64,000 bases of DNA, taken from assembly GCF_020379485.1 (NCBI RefSeq), contig NW_026014649.1:108501-172500 (forward strand). Direction: 5' to 3'. This document shows positions 45,651-58,235 of this stretch, piece after piece. Source of the DNA: Brassica napus. Its lineage: Eukaryota > Streptophyta > Magnoliopsida > Brassicales > Brassicaceae. The notes under the pieces are model-generated. The model was given only the letters and a program-made list of their open reading frames with translations, was not told the origin of the DNA and did not search any database. The position numbers and the translations under genes are program-made. Every line of letters starts with the position of its first letter. Positions within the stretch are counted from its first letter, which is position 1.

Positions 45651-48195
45651 TGTGACACCCCTGATCGTAGATAACCGGAAATGACATGGTCGATGTTCAC
45701 CTTAGACCAACAACCAAAGAACACAGACACTCCTATCGGATATTACTCTAGGCTTTTCAACCCGATAAAGCAATATTCGATAGTTAGTTCGTCCCGGACA
45801 AGGACTAATATCATATGATAACTCGTGATTTATAAACATCTTTTATACATTTTTTAGCTACTTTAAACATCTTACAAACTGTTATAGTTTACCCTACGGC
45901 CTATCGCCCAACAACGTTTTAAGTAAATATACATCAAAACGTACGTTGCAAGGACAACAAAATACTCCCGCTGGTTGGCCGATCCTTCCATCCAAAAGAT
46001 TTAAGTGTCTCCCGCCTAAGGGTTACATGCACACACAAATGAGTCATGAGCAACTAGTTTACTCAGTGAATCTAGAATCACAACACAATCAATAATAAAT
46101 CAAGCAATTATCAAATGCATATACATGATCATGCAAGTACTAGTACTATACTTTAATATCGATCATCATTGTGAATTCTTATTTTTAAACATCACTTCCA
46201 CAACACCCGCCCGTTACCATAATCAGATAATACAATATATAAACTAGACCCGAGAAACCACTAAGGCGAACCAAGACTAGTGAGTTAGCATCACCATCAT
46301 TGTCGAATGTCCGGTATGAACAATCCGACACTGCATCGTCATGCAGTACACAGTCTCCAGGGAGCTACCCCATCATCGTGTCTTCATGACCTTGCGATCC
46401 GTTCGCAGGACCAAGTCACGGTAATGCGGAGGCTTTAGGGATAGTGAATATAACAAGACTTCACATGATTTTACTTCCATAATTATTTCAAATTAATACA
46501 TAATTAATCCTTAATTGATCATAATTTACTCCTTAATTAATCTCATATTAATCTTTAATTAATGCAAGATTAATACTTAATTAATCATGATTACTCCTTA
46601 ATTAATCTCAGATTAATTCTAAATTAAACCAGATTAATTCTTAATTCAACCAAATTAATCCATAATCAAAACCATGATTATTTCATAATTAAGATTAGTA
46701 CTTGAGAACAAATACTATGATTATGATTAATCTCACTTTAACCTTTTGATTAGTCTTTAAGTGTAAGTGTTTACACTAAGTAAACACCATACACTTCTTA
46801 AAGGATTCAAGGAATTTACTATCTAATTGAGATACTACTATTTAAACTCAATCATGTACACATTCATCTTCTGTCTAGACTCACCTAAGAGATTAGTCTT
46901 GGAACTGGTTGGATACCTAAAGCCTTACTCCACCTCTGACCTGAAACAGAAGTGAATGACTACAAGATCAGTTTGGTTCATACTTTAACACCTTAGATCA
47001 GATCAGTTCAAGCTTGGTTCGACTCAAACTATACCAGTTCAGATTGGTTCTAGTCATTCTACCAAAGTTCAGGACAAGATCAGACTTGAGTTCAAATTGG
47101 TTTAATCAAAGCTAGATCAGAACATCATAGCTGGTGTTTCTAAGAGGTTGATTCAAACCGAAATTAACAAGAACTGAACTGTATCAGAACTTATACAACT
47201 GATCCGACCAAGACCCAAACTAAACATCAACTGTTCTGATCAGATACTGACTGAGGCAAGGAGACCAAAGCTTACCAAGACGAACCAAAGGACTAGATGG
47301 CCTCAGCTGATCCTCTTCTCCAAGGTAAGCTTGTGGCTGGACTGATCAAAGAGAAAGATCAAGGTCTGATCATGATCTGAACTCAACTAGGTCTAGGGTT
47401 TTATTTAAAAATCTCACCTTTTGATATTTCTCAAGGTAACAAACTGAGCTAAGGTTGAAGATTAGGTCACTACCAATTTTTTTTCTTGATTTATTTTCTT
47501 GATTTTTCTCACTGATTTTTCTGTTCTTCTTTCTCTCTTTCTCTCTGAAATTCTCTAGGTTTTTCTGCAGGGTTCTGAACGTGGGAAGCAGCTGGAGAGG
47601 GGTTAAATATGAGGTGAGCTTGCTTCAGGTGAGGGTTTCACTCAGGACAAAGCTAAGCTGAGTGGGGACAGCTGGCAAGCTGCTTCAGCACTCTCAGCAC
47701 AAGCTGCTGTCCTTTCCTTAACCTGAAGAAACTCCAGCCCTTTCATGTGCTTCTCACATGACAATCTAAGAAACAAGGCAAGCAGGCAGCTTGTGATTAT
47801 CATGTGCCAGTTACTGAAGAAGCTAGGCAAGCAGGCAGGTGCAAGTCTAAGACTGAATAACTGCACAACCAGGCTGGTGAAGGACATAACTTAGTTCTAA
47901 AATTAATTCAGAAGTTGGTAAATAATTTTAAATAATTTTTCAACCAAATATTCCTTGTCTTTGGCTCTCGTCTTGTTCTCGGAAAATCTCTTCCAGCTTA
48001 ATAAAAATTCGACCAAAATATTTAAGAATCGACCAAACTATCAAGTGAAGGTCTTTCAATCACAAGACAGTCCCTTCGAGAAATTAATCTACCGGGTCGA
48101 TTTTTATTTTTATTAATCCTTGTTGAACCAACTAAAAACTGGTCGAGCGGGATTTTTCTCGACCAAAAATTTATTGGCTCATGAGGGTTATTACA
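45651..48195 (-). repeat. 3' LTR of element D (~2.55 kb)
   Basis: Minus strand: starts TGTAATAACCCTCATGAGCC (48195) and ends GGGGTGTCACA (45651). Contains an AT-rich run of TTAATTAA-type repeats (46480-46700), TTGGTTC/AGTTCAGATTGG-type repetition at 46960-47110, a pyrimidine-rich stretch 47490-47560 and a TATA-like TTTAA region near 47605. The open frame at 47642-47887 is LTR sequence, not a gene. Confidence 0.92.
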
Positions 48196-48210
48196 CTCTT
48201 CCCCCCCTTA
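48196..48210 (-). other. Polypurine tract of element D
   Basis: TAAGGGGGGGAAGAG on the minus strand, adjacent to the 3' LTR start. Confidence 0.88.
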
Positions 48211-48253
48211 AAAGAATTTGTCCTCGAATTCTCAAAATACAAGTGTACACCTT

Positions 48254-51200
48254 TTACTGGACGACTGGGGTATCTGAGAAGAGTTCTGGATAATCAACTC
48301 GGAACTTATCTTCATCCTCCCATGTTATAACAACTCTCTGTCGCTTTCCCCAAAATACTTGAACTTGCAAAATTTCTCTATTTTTCAATTTCTTGATACG
48401 ACGCTCGCCTATTCGCAAAGGACCTTCAGGATAAGTGAGGTTAGGTTGCAAGTTCTCTGGTAGCTGCGGCTCGACCATATTCGGATATGGTATATGCTTA
48501 TGCAGCATCGACACATGAAATACCGGATGCATAGGCATATCGTGTGGAAGTTCTAGTCTATAGGCTACTTCTGCAACTCTGGCGACAATTCGGTACGGCC
48601 CAATGTAACGAGTAGCTAGCTTCCCAATTTTTCCAAATCGATCCTTTCCTCTTTGTGCAGCTACTTTCAAGAAGACTAAATCATTTACTGCAAAAATGAC
48701 TTCTCTTCTACCGCGGTCTGCATACTTCTTTTGTCGGTCTTGAGCCTTCTTCATATTGGCTTGAATTATCCTTACTTTCTCTGCAGCCTCATTTACTATT
48801 TCTGGACCAAGAATTCTTCTCTCACCAACTTCTGCCCAACATACTGGCGTTCTACAAGGTCGACCATACAATGCTTCATATGGTGACATACCAATACTAG
48901 AGTGGTAGCTATTGTTGTAGGAGAATTCTATCAGCGGCAAAAAATTTCCCACGGACCATTCCAGTCTAGGATACACAACCTTAACAGATCTTCCAGAGTT
49001 CTAATGGTTCTTTTGGTTTGGCCATCGATTTCTGGATGAAACGCTGTACTCATATGCAAATCAGTTCCCAAGGCTTGTTGAAAGGCTCGCCAAAATTCAG
49101 CTGTAAAGCGTGGGTCTCGGTCTGAAACTATATTTGCTGGTACCCCATGAAGCTTTACTATTTCCTCCAAATACAGCTCTTCTAACGTCTCAACTTTTTC
49201 TGTAAGTTTCATCGGTAGGAAATGAGCAGATTTGGTGAGACGATCGACAATCACCCAAACTGCATCATTCCCACGGCCGGGTGCTCGAGGTAAACCAGAA
49301 ATAAAGTCCATCGCTACTGCATCCCATTTCCATTCAGGGATAGGTAAGCTTTGAAGTAAGCCACCTGGGACTTGGTGTTAAGCTTTTATCCGCTGGCAAC
49401 TCTGACACTGGGAAACCCATATGGCAACATCTCTCTTCATCCCTGGCCAGTGGTAATATCTTCTGATATCTCGATACATCTTTGTGCTCCCGGGATGAAT
49501 GCTTAAGAGAGAATGGAGTGCAGTCCTTAGAATCTCCTCTTGAAGTCCTTCTCCTTTCGGAACAGTTACTCGACCATTGAGTAACAAAGTTGCATCACTT
49601 GCAACTTGATATCCTCCGAAGTTTCCTTCATTCAACTGCTCTCGTATCTTCTTCAGGTTCACATCTCTCATTTGATATTCTCGGATACGAGAAAGTAAAC
49701 CAGCTTGGCTTACTGCTTGTAGTCCTAGAGGTTCTCTTTCCTCTCCTTCTAAGGCAGCCAAACTAATCATCATGAATTCCGCTTCCAGGTTCTGGAGTTC
49801 TTTTTCAATATCTACATCAACTTTCCTTCTGCTTAACGCATCTGCAACAACGTTGGCTTTTCCTGGATGGTATAGGATCTGCATGTCGTAATCAGCTACG
49901 AACTCCATCCATCGTCTTTGCCTTAGGTTCAGATCAGGTTGAGTGAAAATATACTTAAGGCTTTTATGGTCCGTGAACACTTGGATCTTCTCACCATACA
50001 AATTTGATCGCCAAATCCGAAGGGCAAATACTACTGCAGCCATCTCTAGGTCATGTGTCAGATAATTTGCTTCATGCTTTCTTAGTTGCCTAGATGCATA
50101 GGCGATTACCTTATCGTCTTGCATCAGCACACAACCTAAACCAACATGAGATGCATCCGTATACACAGTGTATGGTTGGTTAGGCTTAGGCAATGCTAAG
50201 ATAGGTGCAGTCGTCAAAGCTTCTTTTAACTTTTCGAATGCTTTCTCGGATTCTATACTCCATTCATAAGCAATCCCTTTACCGGTAAGACGAGTCAAAG
50301 GCTTTGATACGCTTGCAAATCCTGGGACAAACTTTCTGTAATAGCCGGCCAATCCAAGAAAACTTCGAATCTCGGTAACAGAAGTCGGATGCGGCCATTC
50401 CTTAATAGCAGCTATCTTTTCTGGATCGACGGCAACTCCTTCTTCTGACACTCGATGTCCTAAGAAGCCAACTTCTCTTTTCCAGAAACGACATTTACTA
50501 AGCTTAGCAAAAAGCTTTTGATCTCGGAGACGCTCCAAAACTAGTCGCAGATCCCTTTCGTGTTCTTCTGCACTTCGGGAATATATGAGGATGTCGTCAA
50601 TGAATATGATAACAAACTCATCCAGGTAATCCCAAAATACTTCATTCATCAGTCGCATAAATGCAGCCGGGGCATTTGTAAGACCACAAGGCATTACTAC
50701 GAACTCAAAGTGTTCATAGCGGGTTCTAAAGGCGGTCTTCATGATATCGGTTTCGAAAATCGGAATCTGATGATAACCTGAAGCTAAATCAATCTTCGAA
50801 AACCAGCTTGCACCTTGTAACTGGTCTAATAGCTCATCAATTCTTGGGAGTGGGTACTTGTCTTTTATGGTTACGTTATTGATTCCACGATAATCAATAC
50901 ATAACCGGATGCTTCCGTCTTTCTTCTTTACAAATAGCACGGGTGCTCCCCATGGTGATGAACTAGGACGTATGAAACCTTTGTCTAACAAATCAGCTAA
51001 CTGCTGCTTCAACTCAGCGAGTTCTGCTGGTGCCATTCGGTATGGTGCCTTTGCTATTGCAGCTGATCCGGGTTCTAAGGTTATACTAAAGGGGTTACTC
51101 CTAGATGGCGGCAATCCCTCTAATGCCTTAAACACGTCCTCATATTATTTGACTACTGGTATTTCTTCCATGTTCTGCTCTTTCTCGTCTTCTACTGGTC

Positions 51201-51665
51201 CAGCAACTAAGGTCACTAAGTATACTTCTTCACCCTTCTCCAAAAGGTTTTCAATTCTCAATGCTGACACTAGTGACGCTCCATCACTTGGTACTATGCC
51301 ATGGTAAGCTAAAGAGGGTTGGGTATCTCTCTCAAAAACAATCTTCCCTCGACCACAATCCAGGTGAGCTCGGTAACTTGACAGCCAATCCATCCCTAAG
51401 ATTACCTCGTACCTCTCTAAGGGGAGAACTAACAAATCAGCCGGAAAAACCATATCTTGGATAATGATTGGAACTGTTAGAATACAACCTTCAGTTTCAA
51501 GAACATGATCTCCGGGAGTTAGAACGGGAATGGATAAATTCACCTTAGTGAATTCTCCATTGAGTCGGGATGCTACTTCGGGAGCTACAAAACTATGTGT
51601 TGCTCCTGATGGTCCTGGTAACTCTAAAGCGTAAGCCCTACCAGCAGTGGCTTGACGCTTAGCAG
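48254..51665 (-). pseudogene. Element D pol: protease to chromodomain-like tail
   Basis: The protease begins inside its active-site region (GATHSFVAPEVASRL), fused at its N-side to LTR-derived codons; TAA at 51145-51147 stands where Glu is expected. RT-RNase H 51135-49378: [32 protein letters not shown], catalytic FIDDILIYS (~residue 178), [14 protein letters not shown] (~335), [10 protein letters not shown] (~397). Integrase zinc finger [16 protein letters not shown]...CQSCQ, then TAA at 49378, again for Glu. Core 49311-48931 ([28 protein letters not shown]), a one-base loss near 48950, then 48976-48254 with the GPY module (RYIGPYRIVARVAEVAYRLELP) and chromodomain-like tail (VFWGKRQRVVITWEDEDKF). 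Only two stops and one frameshift, so this is a relatively young copy. Confidence 0.94.
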
Positions 51666-52016
51666 GTCTAAGACTGAATAACTGCACAACCAGGCTGGTG
51701 AAGGACATAACTTAGTTCTAAAATTATCTCAGAAGTTGGTCAGTAATTTTAAATCACTTTTTAACCAAATATTCCTTGTCTTTGGCTCTCGTCTTGTTCT
51801 CGGAAAATCTCTTCCAGCTTAATAAAAATTCGACCAAAATATTTAAGACTCGACCAAACTATCAAGTGAATGTCTTTCAATCACAAGACAGTCCATTCGA
51901 GAGATTAATCTACCGGGTCGATTTTTATTTTTATTAATCCTTGTTGAACCAACTAAAAACTGGTCGAGCGGGATTTTTCTCGACCAAAAATTTATTGGCT
52001 CATGAGGGTTATTACA
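51666..52016 (-). repeat. Truncated 5' LTR of element D
   Basis: Matches 47858-48195 almost base for base, then switches to protease at TCTAAGACTG. The matching position in the full LTR reads GCAAGTCTAAGACTG. A deletion with short homology is the simple reading. Confidence 0.92.
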
Positions 52017-52897
52017 CCGTGGGTGTCCGCCAGCACATACAGGATGTCCGTGGCTGTCCGTGTGTGTCAGTGTCTGTCAGTCTGCGTCCGTCAGCACACA
52101 CAGGACGTCTGTGGCTGTCCATCAGTAGACATATCAGCACGTTGGTCCTTGGACTCAGCATGCTGACCCTTCCCGTGGACTGTTCGGGTGATTTTGGCCC
52201 ACGTGGGCTGTCTGTTAAGTCCACACAGGACGTCCGTGGGTGTCCGCCAGCACACACAGGACGTCCGTGGCTGTCCGTGTGTGTCCGTGTGTGTCCGTTT
52301 GTGTCCGTCAGCACACACAGGACGTCCGTGGCTGTCCATCAGTACACATATCAGCACGTTGGTCCTTGGACTCAGCACGCTGGCCCTTCCTGTGGACTGT
52401 TTGGGTGATTTTGGCCCACGTGGGCTGTCTGTTCAGTACACACAGGACGTCCGTGGGTGTCTGTCAGCACTCACCGGACGTCCGTGGCTGTCTGTGTGTG
52501 TCCGTCAGCACACACATGACGTCCGTGGCTGTCCATCAGTACACATATCAGCACGCTGGTCCTTGGACTCAGCACGCTGGCCCTTCCCATGGACTGTTCG
52601 AGTGATTTTGGCCCACGTGGGCTGTCTGTTCAGTACACACAGGACGTCCGTGTGTGTTTCTCAGCACACACAGGACGTTCGTGTGTGTCCGTCAGCACAC
52701 ACAGGACGTCCGTGGCTGTCCGTCAGCACACACAGAACGTCTGTGGCTGTCCATCAGTACACATATCAGCATGCTGGTCCTTGGACTCAGCACGCTGGCC
52801 CTTCCCGTGGACTGTTCGGGTGATTTTTGCCCATGTGGTCAGTCTGTTCAGTACACACAGGACGTCCGTGGGTGTCCGCCAGCACACACAGGACGGC
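52017..52897 (+). repeat. Satellite array 3 (continuation of array 2)
   Basis: Same orientation and unit as array 2, with landmarks near 52197, 52424, 52614 and 52829. It ends at ACGGC, the target duplication of element E. Confidence 0.94.
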
Positions 52898-53089
52898 TGT
52901 TAGGGTCAAAAACGGTTACGACAGAATTATCAGCCGAAAACCCTCGGAAATCACATTTCCGAAAGAGTTAGTAAAAAGAAAGAAATAATTTTCGTAAAAA
53001 ATAACCAATACGAAGTTTTTACGAAGAAGTATCCTTGAAGATTCAAAACAAACGAACCAAGCTCGATCATTGCGTATCTACCGCACATA

Positions 53090-53540
53090 CACGCTACGTA
53101 GCGACCGAGCGATCGTCCCGTTTGGTCGCTACGTAGCGACCGAGCTCGGCCAAGCTCGGTTGCTACGTAGCGACCGAGCGCTCGTCCTGCTCGGTCGCTA
53201 CATAGCGACCGAGCTCGAGCCAAAGCTCGGTCGCTATGTAGCGACCAAGTGCTCGTCCCGCTCGGTCGCTACGTAGTGACCGAGCTCGAGCTAAAGCTTG
53301 GTCGCTACGTAGCGACCGAGCGCTCGTCCCGCTCGGTCGCTATGTAGCGACCGACCTCGAGCCAAAGCTCGGTCGCTACGTAGCGACCGAGCGCTCGTCC
53401 CGCTCGGTCGCTACGTAGCGACCGAGCCCGAGCAAAGCTCGGTCGCTACATAGCGACCGAGCCCGAGCCAAGATCGGTTGCTACGTAGCGACCGGGCTCG
53501 AGCCAAAGTTCGGTCGCTGCATAGCGACCTAGCTCTTCCG
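53090..53540 (+). repeat. Array of perfect 18-bp palindromes in LTR E
   Basis: About 13 copies of GGTCGCTACGTAGCGACC or close variants, spaced ~30-40 bp, alternating spacers of the AGCGCTCGTCCCGCTC and AGCTCGAGCCAAAGCTC type. The sister LTR (59567-61333) keeps six and E2's LTRs have ~3 and ~6-7. Confidence 0.93.
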
Positions 53541-53968
53541 AAACGTCGAGACGACACCAGTCCATGCATTCCCGTTAAACCTTCAAATGCTATCTCCCGA
53601 AGACCGTAGCAAGCTCAGTCTATGTTTTCCGCTATTCAAAATTATCGATCAAACTTTGCGAGTTAAAAACCGCGGAAAGTTCGTTCTTTATCGAAAGAAA
53701 TCGTAATAAACGTATCGAGTCGGAAGACGGCCCATTGGGACCTAAGACACGACTCGAGGCCCATCCTACGATTTCTTAACCAAAAGCCCGTAAACCACCA
53801 CACGGTTTACGCTTGGTCCACAATGGAGGATAAATGTCAAGTTTCCGCGGATAAATACGGAAGTTTTGAAGATAATTGTGAAGATCGGGAAAAATGGAAT
53901 ATCTCCATTTTTATGCTATGACGGATTAAGGTCAGAAGAGTAAAAGCTTAAACCGACCTTGGAGCTAG

Positions 53969-53977
53969 TATATAAGG
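53969..53977 (+). promoter_or_regulatory. TATA box of LTR E
   Basis: TATATAAGG in GAGCTAGTATATAAGGAGTC; same site in the 3' LTR near 60944. It lies downstream of the palindrome block, which would therefore be in the promoter-proximal region. Confidence 0.65.
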
Positions 53978-54424
53978 AGTCCTAGGCGAGGAGCATAAAG
54001 AGAGAACTTTTCAGAGCAAACTTAGCACTTAGAGCAATTTAGGCAATTTTCCGTTTTTGTTATTTCGAGCTGCGACTCAATTAGGTTTAGCCGTCTTAGG
54101 GTTGCTAAAACTAGGAATCTCGCCGACAGCTCTCGAGCCCAGGCTTATACCTTGTTGTAAACGCTCATACGCAGATTCGGAATAAGATCTACTTTGCTCT
54201 CTTTTTTCGATTTCTTATTCTTATCGTTGTTATTCTCGTGTTCTGATTGCTTGACGTGTGGTAATTAGCAGATATCCGGGTCCTCTGGGAAATTAGGGTT
54301 TTCCTAGTTTCCTTATTTAAACGGAAATCGACAGTGCAAATTTCGGTTCCCACAGTTTAGCGCTAGAAGGAGGGTGGGTACGGATCAATCTAACCCGCAA
54401 AAGCCACATCACGCTCAATCAGAC

Positions 54425-57040
54425 ATGTCAACTAACGACGCGGATAACGTGCAGACTCCTCTTAACGGAGGCAGCGGCACCGATCTCCACACTCCAGCAG
54501 CGGACGTATCCGCGGCCAACGCACAAGCCAACGCCGGGACGCTCGAGGAGTTTAAAAAGATGTTCGCCACCTATGAGAAAAGGTCGGAAGAACAGGATAA
54601 GCTCGTGAGTACCTTGACCAAACAGGTTGAAACGTTAACGGAAAGGACTGGAGCAATCCGTCCCCGCGGAACCACCAAAATCCACGGGAAGAAGCTCGAC
54701 TTCGCTACCCCACTCGACAGATCTGGAGTCGCTCGGGAACGACCTTCGGGTCAAAACCCTAGCGAGAAATCTCCCATCGAAAAGGGGAACCCTGAAAGTC
54801 CTCCGCCCCCTGCAAAGGACTCGGAGGGTAACGAACCCGAGTGCATTGACCTGGATCCTAGCGATGTCTCCAACGACACCGACGAGGACGTCGACAGACA
54901 TCCAAGAAGGACCAGAAGCCGATCTACTCGGGAAAGCTCCCCGTTCGAAAACCCAATGACGGAAGAAGAGGAAATCGCCTATTGGAATGAACCAGAGGAG
55001 CTGGCTGAAAGGCAAACCGAGCTCACTCGCAGTAAACGCCGACAGGCTCGGAAATCTACTGACGAAACATCGGATATCCGCGATCTTCGCGACTACATCA
55101 CCAAGCCTGCGGCGGAAGTAAGGGCCGTAAAGTCTCAAATCCATCATGCTACTAGTGCTGCCCCCGAAATCGATCGACTGCTGGAATGAGCTCGGAAGAC
55201 CCCTTTTACCAGTCGCATTTCGGATATGAGGGTATCTGATCCGGGAAAAATCAAAGTACCAAAGTACGATGGTACGGCCGATCCAAAAGCGCACCTTCAG
55301 GCTTTCCACATCGCAATGGGAAGAGCTAAACTGAAGGACGGCGAAAAGGATGCCGGCTACTGCCGCCTGTTCGTCAAAAATCTGGAAGGAGCGGTGCTCG
55401 AGTGGTTCGCACGCCTTCATCGCAACACCATCGGGAGTTTCCGACAGCTCGCATCGGAATTTCTCAAACAATACTTTGTATTCATAGACAGAGAAACTTC
55501 CGATGTTGATATCTGGAGTCTCTCCCAGAGGGAAGACGAACCCCTCCGCGAGTTTATCAGTCGGTTCAAGCTGATAATGTCCAGGGTCAGCGGGATAAGC
55601 GACAAAGTGGCCATCGACGCGCTGAGAAAGACGCTCTGGTACAAGTCGAAATTCAGAAAGTGGATAAGTCTCGACAAACCGCGAACGATCCAGGGCGCCC
55701 TCCACAAAGCGACGGACTACATCATAGTCGAGGAAGAAACTAAAGTCTTATCGCAAAAACATAAGGCGGCAAGACCATCCTCGAAGAACGTGGATCCGAA
55801 GGGGAGAAAGAAGAACTCTCGTAACGACAAGTACGTTCATCACGAGGGGGAAGATCTCCAAGGGGCGCATAATTATGCGATCAATTCGGATCAAGGCCGA
55901 ACCATGGGCAACACGTGGACCCGCAATCAAGGGTACGACGAAAACACCTTCTGCGAGCTCCACCAGTCCCGAGGACACTCCACGACCAACTGCAAAGTCT
56001 TGGGAGCAAGGCTGGCCGCGAAGATGCTCGCTGGAGAGCTCTCGGAAGTGACCAGCGTCAAGGATCTCATCCTCGACTCTGATCGCCCTCGAAAGACGGA
56101 CAGAAATCCGCCCGCTGAAAAATCCCCTCAACAAAACCAACCCGGGGATAAACGCGGTAGGAGGCCGGACGACAAGGGGAATGATAACAATCGTCGCAGA
56201 GTCAACATGATCATCGGAGGATCACAATACTGCGGCGACACTGTGTCGGCCATCAAGGCTTACCAATGGAAGGCAGAGTCGAGTGCAAATTGGCCTACAT
56301 GGTCTCCTCCCCGAGATGGCCAAAATTGCTCGATCACCTTCACAAAGGAGGAAGCCGGCAGCATCGATCAACCTCACTGCGATCCGCTCATCATAGATCT
56401 TGTCATACGAGACTTAGAAGTCGGAAGGATACTCGTCGACACGGGAAGCACGGTCAACGTAATATTTCGCGACACTCTCAAGCGGATGAGCATCAAACTC
56501 GGAGAAGTAATTCCGACGCCAAAACCGCTCACGGGTTTTTCAGGCGAAGTATCGATGACTCTTGGATCGATCCAGTTGCCAGTCATGGCCAAGGAGATCA
56601 CGAAAATCGTCGAGTTCGCGGTAGTCGATCATCCCGCTATCTACAACGTGATCATGGGAACCCCATGGCTCAACGCCATGCAGGCAGTTCCGTCGACCTA
56701 CCACATGGGTCTCAAATTCCCAACCCCAAGCGAAGTCGCGGCTATCTGGGGATGCCAAAAACAGTTGCGGCTATGCTTCCTCGCAGAGCACAAGTTAAGG
56801 CAAATCACGACTTCTGCAACTGCAAACGGCAAACACACGAAGATAGATCCATCTTCAGCCAAAAACGCCCCAAGAAAAGACGAATTAAAATTGTCTACCA
56901 ACGCAAACGCATCGGACGCCGAAACTCGACACGAGTCCGAAGCCCACGCTACAACTCAACCGGAACATCCGGAAAATAGCGTTGACCCAGCCACGATCAA
57001 CACAGTCAAGGCGGACAGCGCGACGTCTACCGCCGAGTAA
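54425..57040 (+). pseudogene. Element E gag-protease, one premature stop
   Basis: Start ATG at 54425 ([16 protein letters not shown]), conserved in E2. The N-terminal ~255 residues are charged and coiled-coil-like, ending at TGA 55187-55189 where E2 has GGA (one base change). The same frame resumes and runs to TAA at 57038-57040: gag core ~55290-55720 ([36 protein letters not shown]), one zinc knuckle [14 protein letters not shown] (~55960), and an aspartic protease with [13 protein letters not shown] and [16 protein letters not shown] (~56420-56700). The tail is Ser/Thr/Glu-rich. There is no RT. Gag packages RNA and the protease would process it. Confidence 0.93.
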
Positions 57041-58235
57041 AAACACTCGCGGCATGAAGCAAAACTACGAGATGGCTTGATCCTCGAAAGGGGTACATAG
57101 GCAGCTCGTCAAAAGACGAGTTCAGCTATCCCCCTCTCTAAAAAGGAGGGGGGGGGGAGTGGGTGCGTATACTCGTATACTCCCACTTCGAAAAATCTTC
57201 GTTATTGTAATCGAGTTTTTAGAAACTTCAAAAATGAATACTATAATCTACGTTGCTCCTTTTTATCAAAAACGTTTACGATTCGGTTAAACGCAAAAAC
57301 TTTCAGGACACGCCTGGAAACGTTAAGACTCTTGTCTGCAGCCTCATACGGCTCAAAATCGTAAAATTATAATCTTTCAAACACACAAAGATTCACGTAT
57401 AATCCTCGAAACAACTGCGAGACGTCGCAAAGTTTAAATTCGAAGATAATACTAACAAATTGTCCGAACGCGACCACAAAAACCTTACACCCGGTTCGTC
57501 GATTGGCCCCGACGAACACGCCAGCCGTCTTAAACAGACGCAATTCGATCACTCTTTTGATCTTCAAAAACGTCCAACACTAGGACGAAAGCGCGCTACA
57601 ACAAAAATCTGAAATTTTGGTTTAGCACTCCCAGTTGGCTTAAAAATTGCCTCTAAGAAGATGCTCGATTCGTACCATACAAGTCATATAAGCCGAGAAC
57701 CTATCGCGGACTTTAAATCGGTGCGAGTCAGGAAGAAATCGCAACAGGAAAAACGATAGCCGGCTAGTCACCGCACAAACCTCAACCGAAAGTAAACCTA
57801 GGTCTTGCCCTAAACCCAACGCTCTGGTCTCAAACATCTCAAGACATGATATCCAAAAGATACGAGATCCTAAACCATGTCTCTCTGTTCACATCTCAAT
57901 GTTCCCGAAAATCGTAGAGATAAGTAATTTTCTACGAGAATCACGAATGAACCAACAGATTGAACGTCTCAGCGGAACTAAATATGAGACGACAACTCAT
58001 ATTTACTTCGAACATACTCAGGAAAATTCGAGATGAAACATTCATCATATATATAAACCGCGTAAAGCGGTAAGGGATTCAAAGCCACCAACGACCAGTC
58101 CCGGAAAATACAAATACAGCCATCTAGGCCTAAACGAAATCCAAATTTAAAAGGCCACACTCGGCCGAAAACAAATAAACGATAATCCAACTCAACCATC
58201 GACACAAAGGATCAGTCCGTCCAATCGCTACCTTC
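57041..58235. other. Spacer of element E with an internal polypurine tract
   Basis: AAAAAGGAGGGGGGGGGAGTGGG-like purine run at ~57140-57163, too long to quote whole, conserved in E2 (27142-27160 on the other strand). The rest is AT-rich, colinear with 26109-27140, and holds no gene shared by both copies. The purine run could act as a second plus-strand primer site, or mark where pol was lost. Confidence 0.7.

Larger units (their letters stand above)
45651..52016 (-). mobile_element. Element D: chromovirus inserted in the satellite, gag deleted
   Basis: Left LTR 45651-48195 and right LTR piece 51666-52016 on the minus strand. The 5-bp target duplication CCGTG is at 45646-45650 and 52017-52021, and satellite sequence on both sides. 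Between the LTRs lies pol on the minus strand. The 5' LTR is only ~350 bp long and is fused directly to protease, so the rest of that LTR, the primer site, gag and part of protease are deleted. D's integrase tail is closest to element A. Confidence 0.95.
52898..54354 (+). repeat. 5' LTR of element E (~1.46 kb)
   Basis: Starts TGTTAGGGTC, ends GGTTCCCACA. The first 200 bp are AT-rich, then comes a block of 13 palindromes (53090-53540), then a region with TATATAAGG (53969) and the 5' transcribed part. The sequence after it, TTTAGCGCTAGAAGGAGG, is the probable primer site with one change from the E2 copy (TTTGGCGC); the tRNA is not assigned. Confidence 0.92.

Noticed and set aside
47642..47887. 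81-codon frame starting MSFTSLVVQLFSLR
   Set aside because: It lies in the LTR of D; the same start appears at 51708 only because that LTR is fused to protease.
53090..53540. CRISPR-like array of palindromic repeats and spacers
   Set aside because: Plant retrotransposon LTR context; spacers alternate between two similar types rather than being unique, and there are no cas genes.
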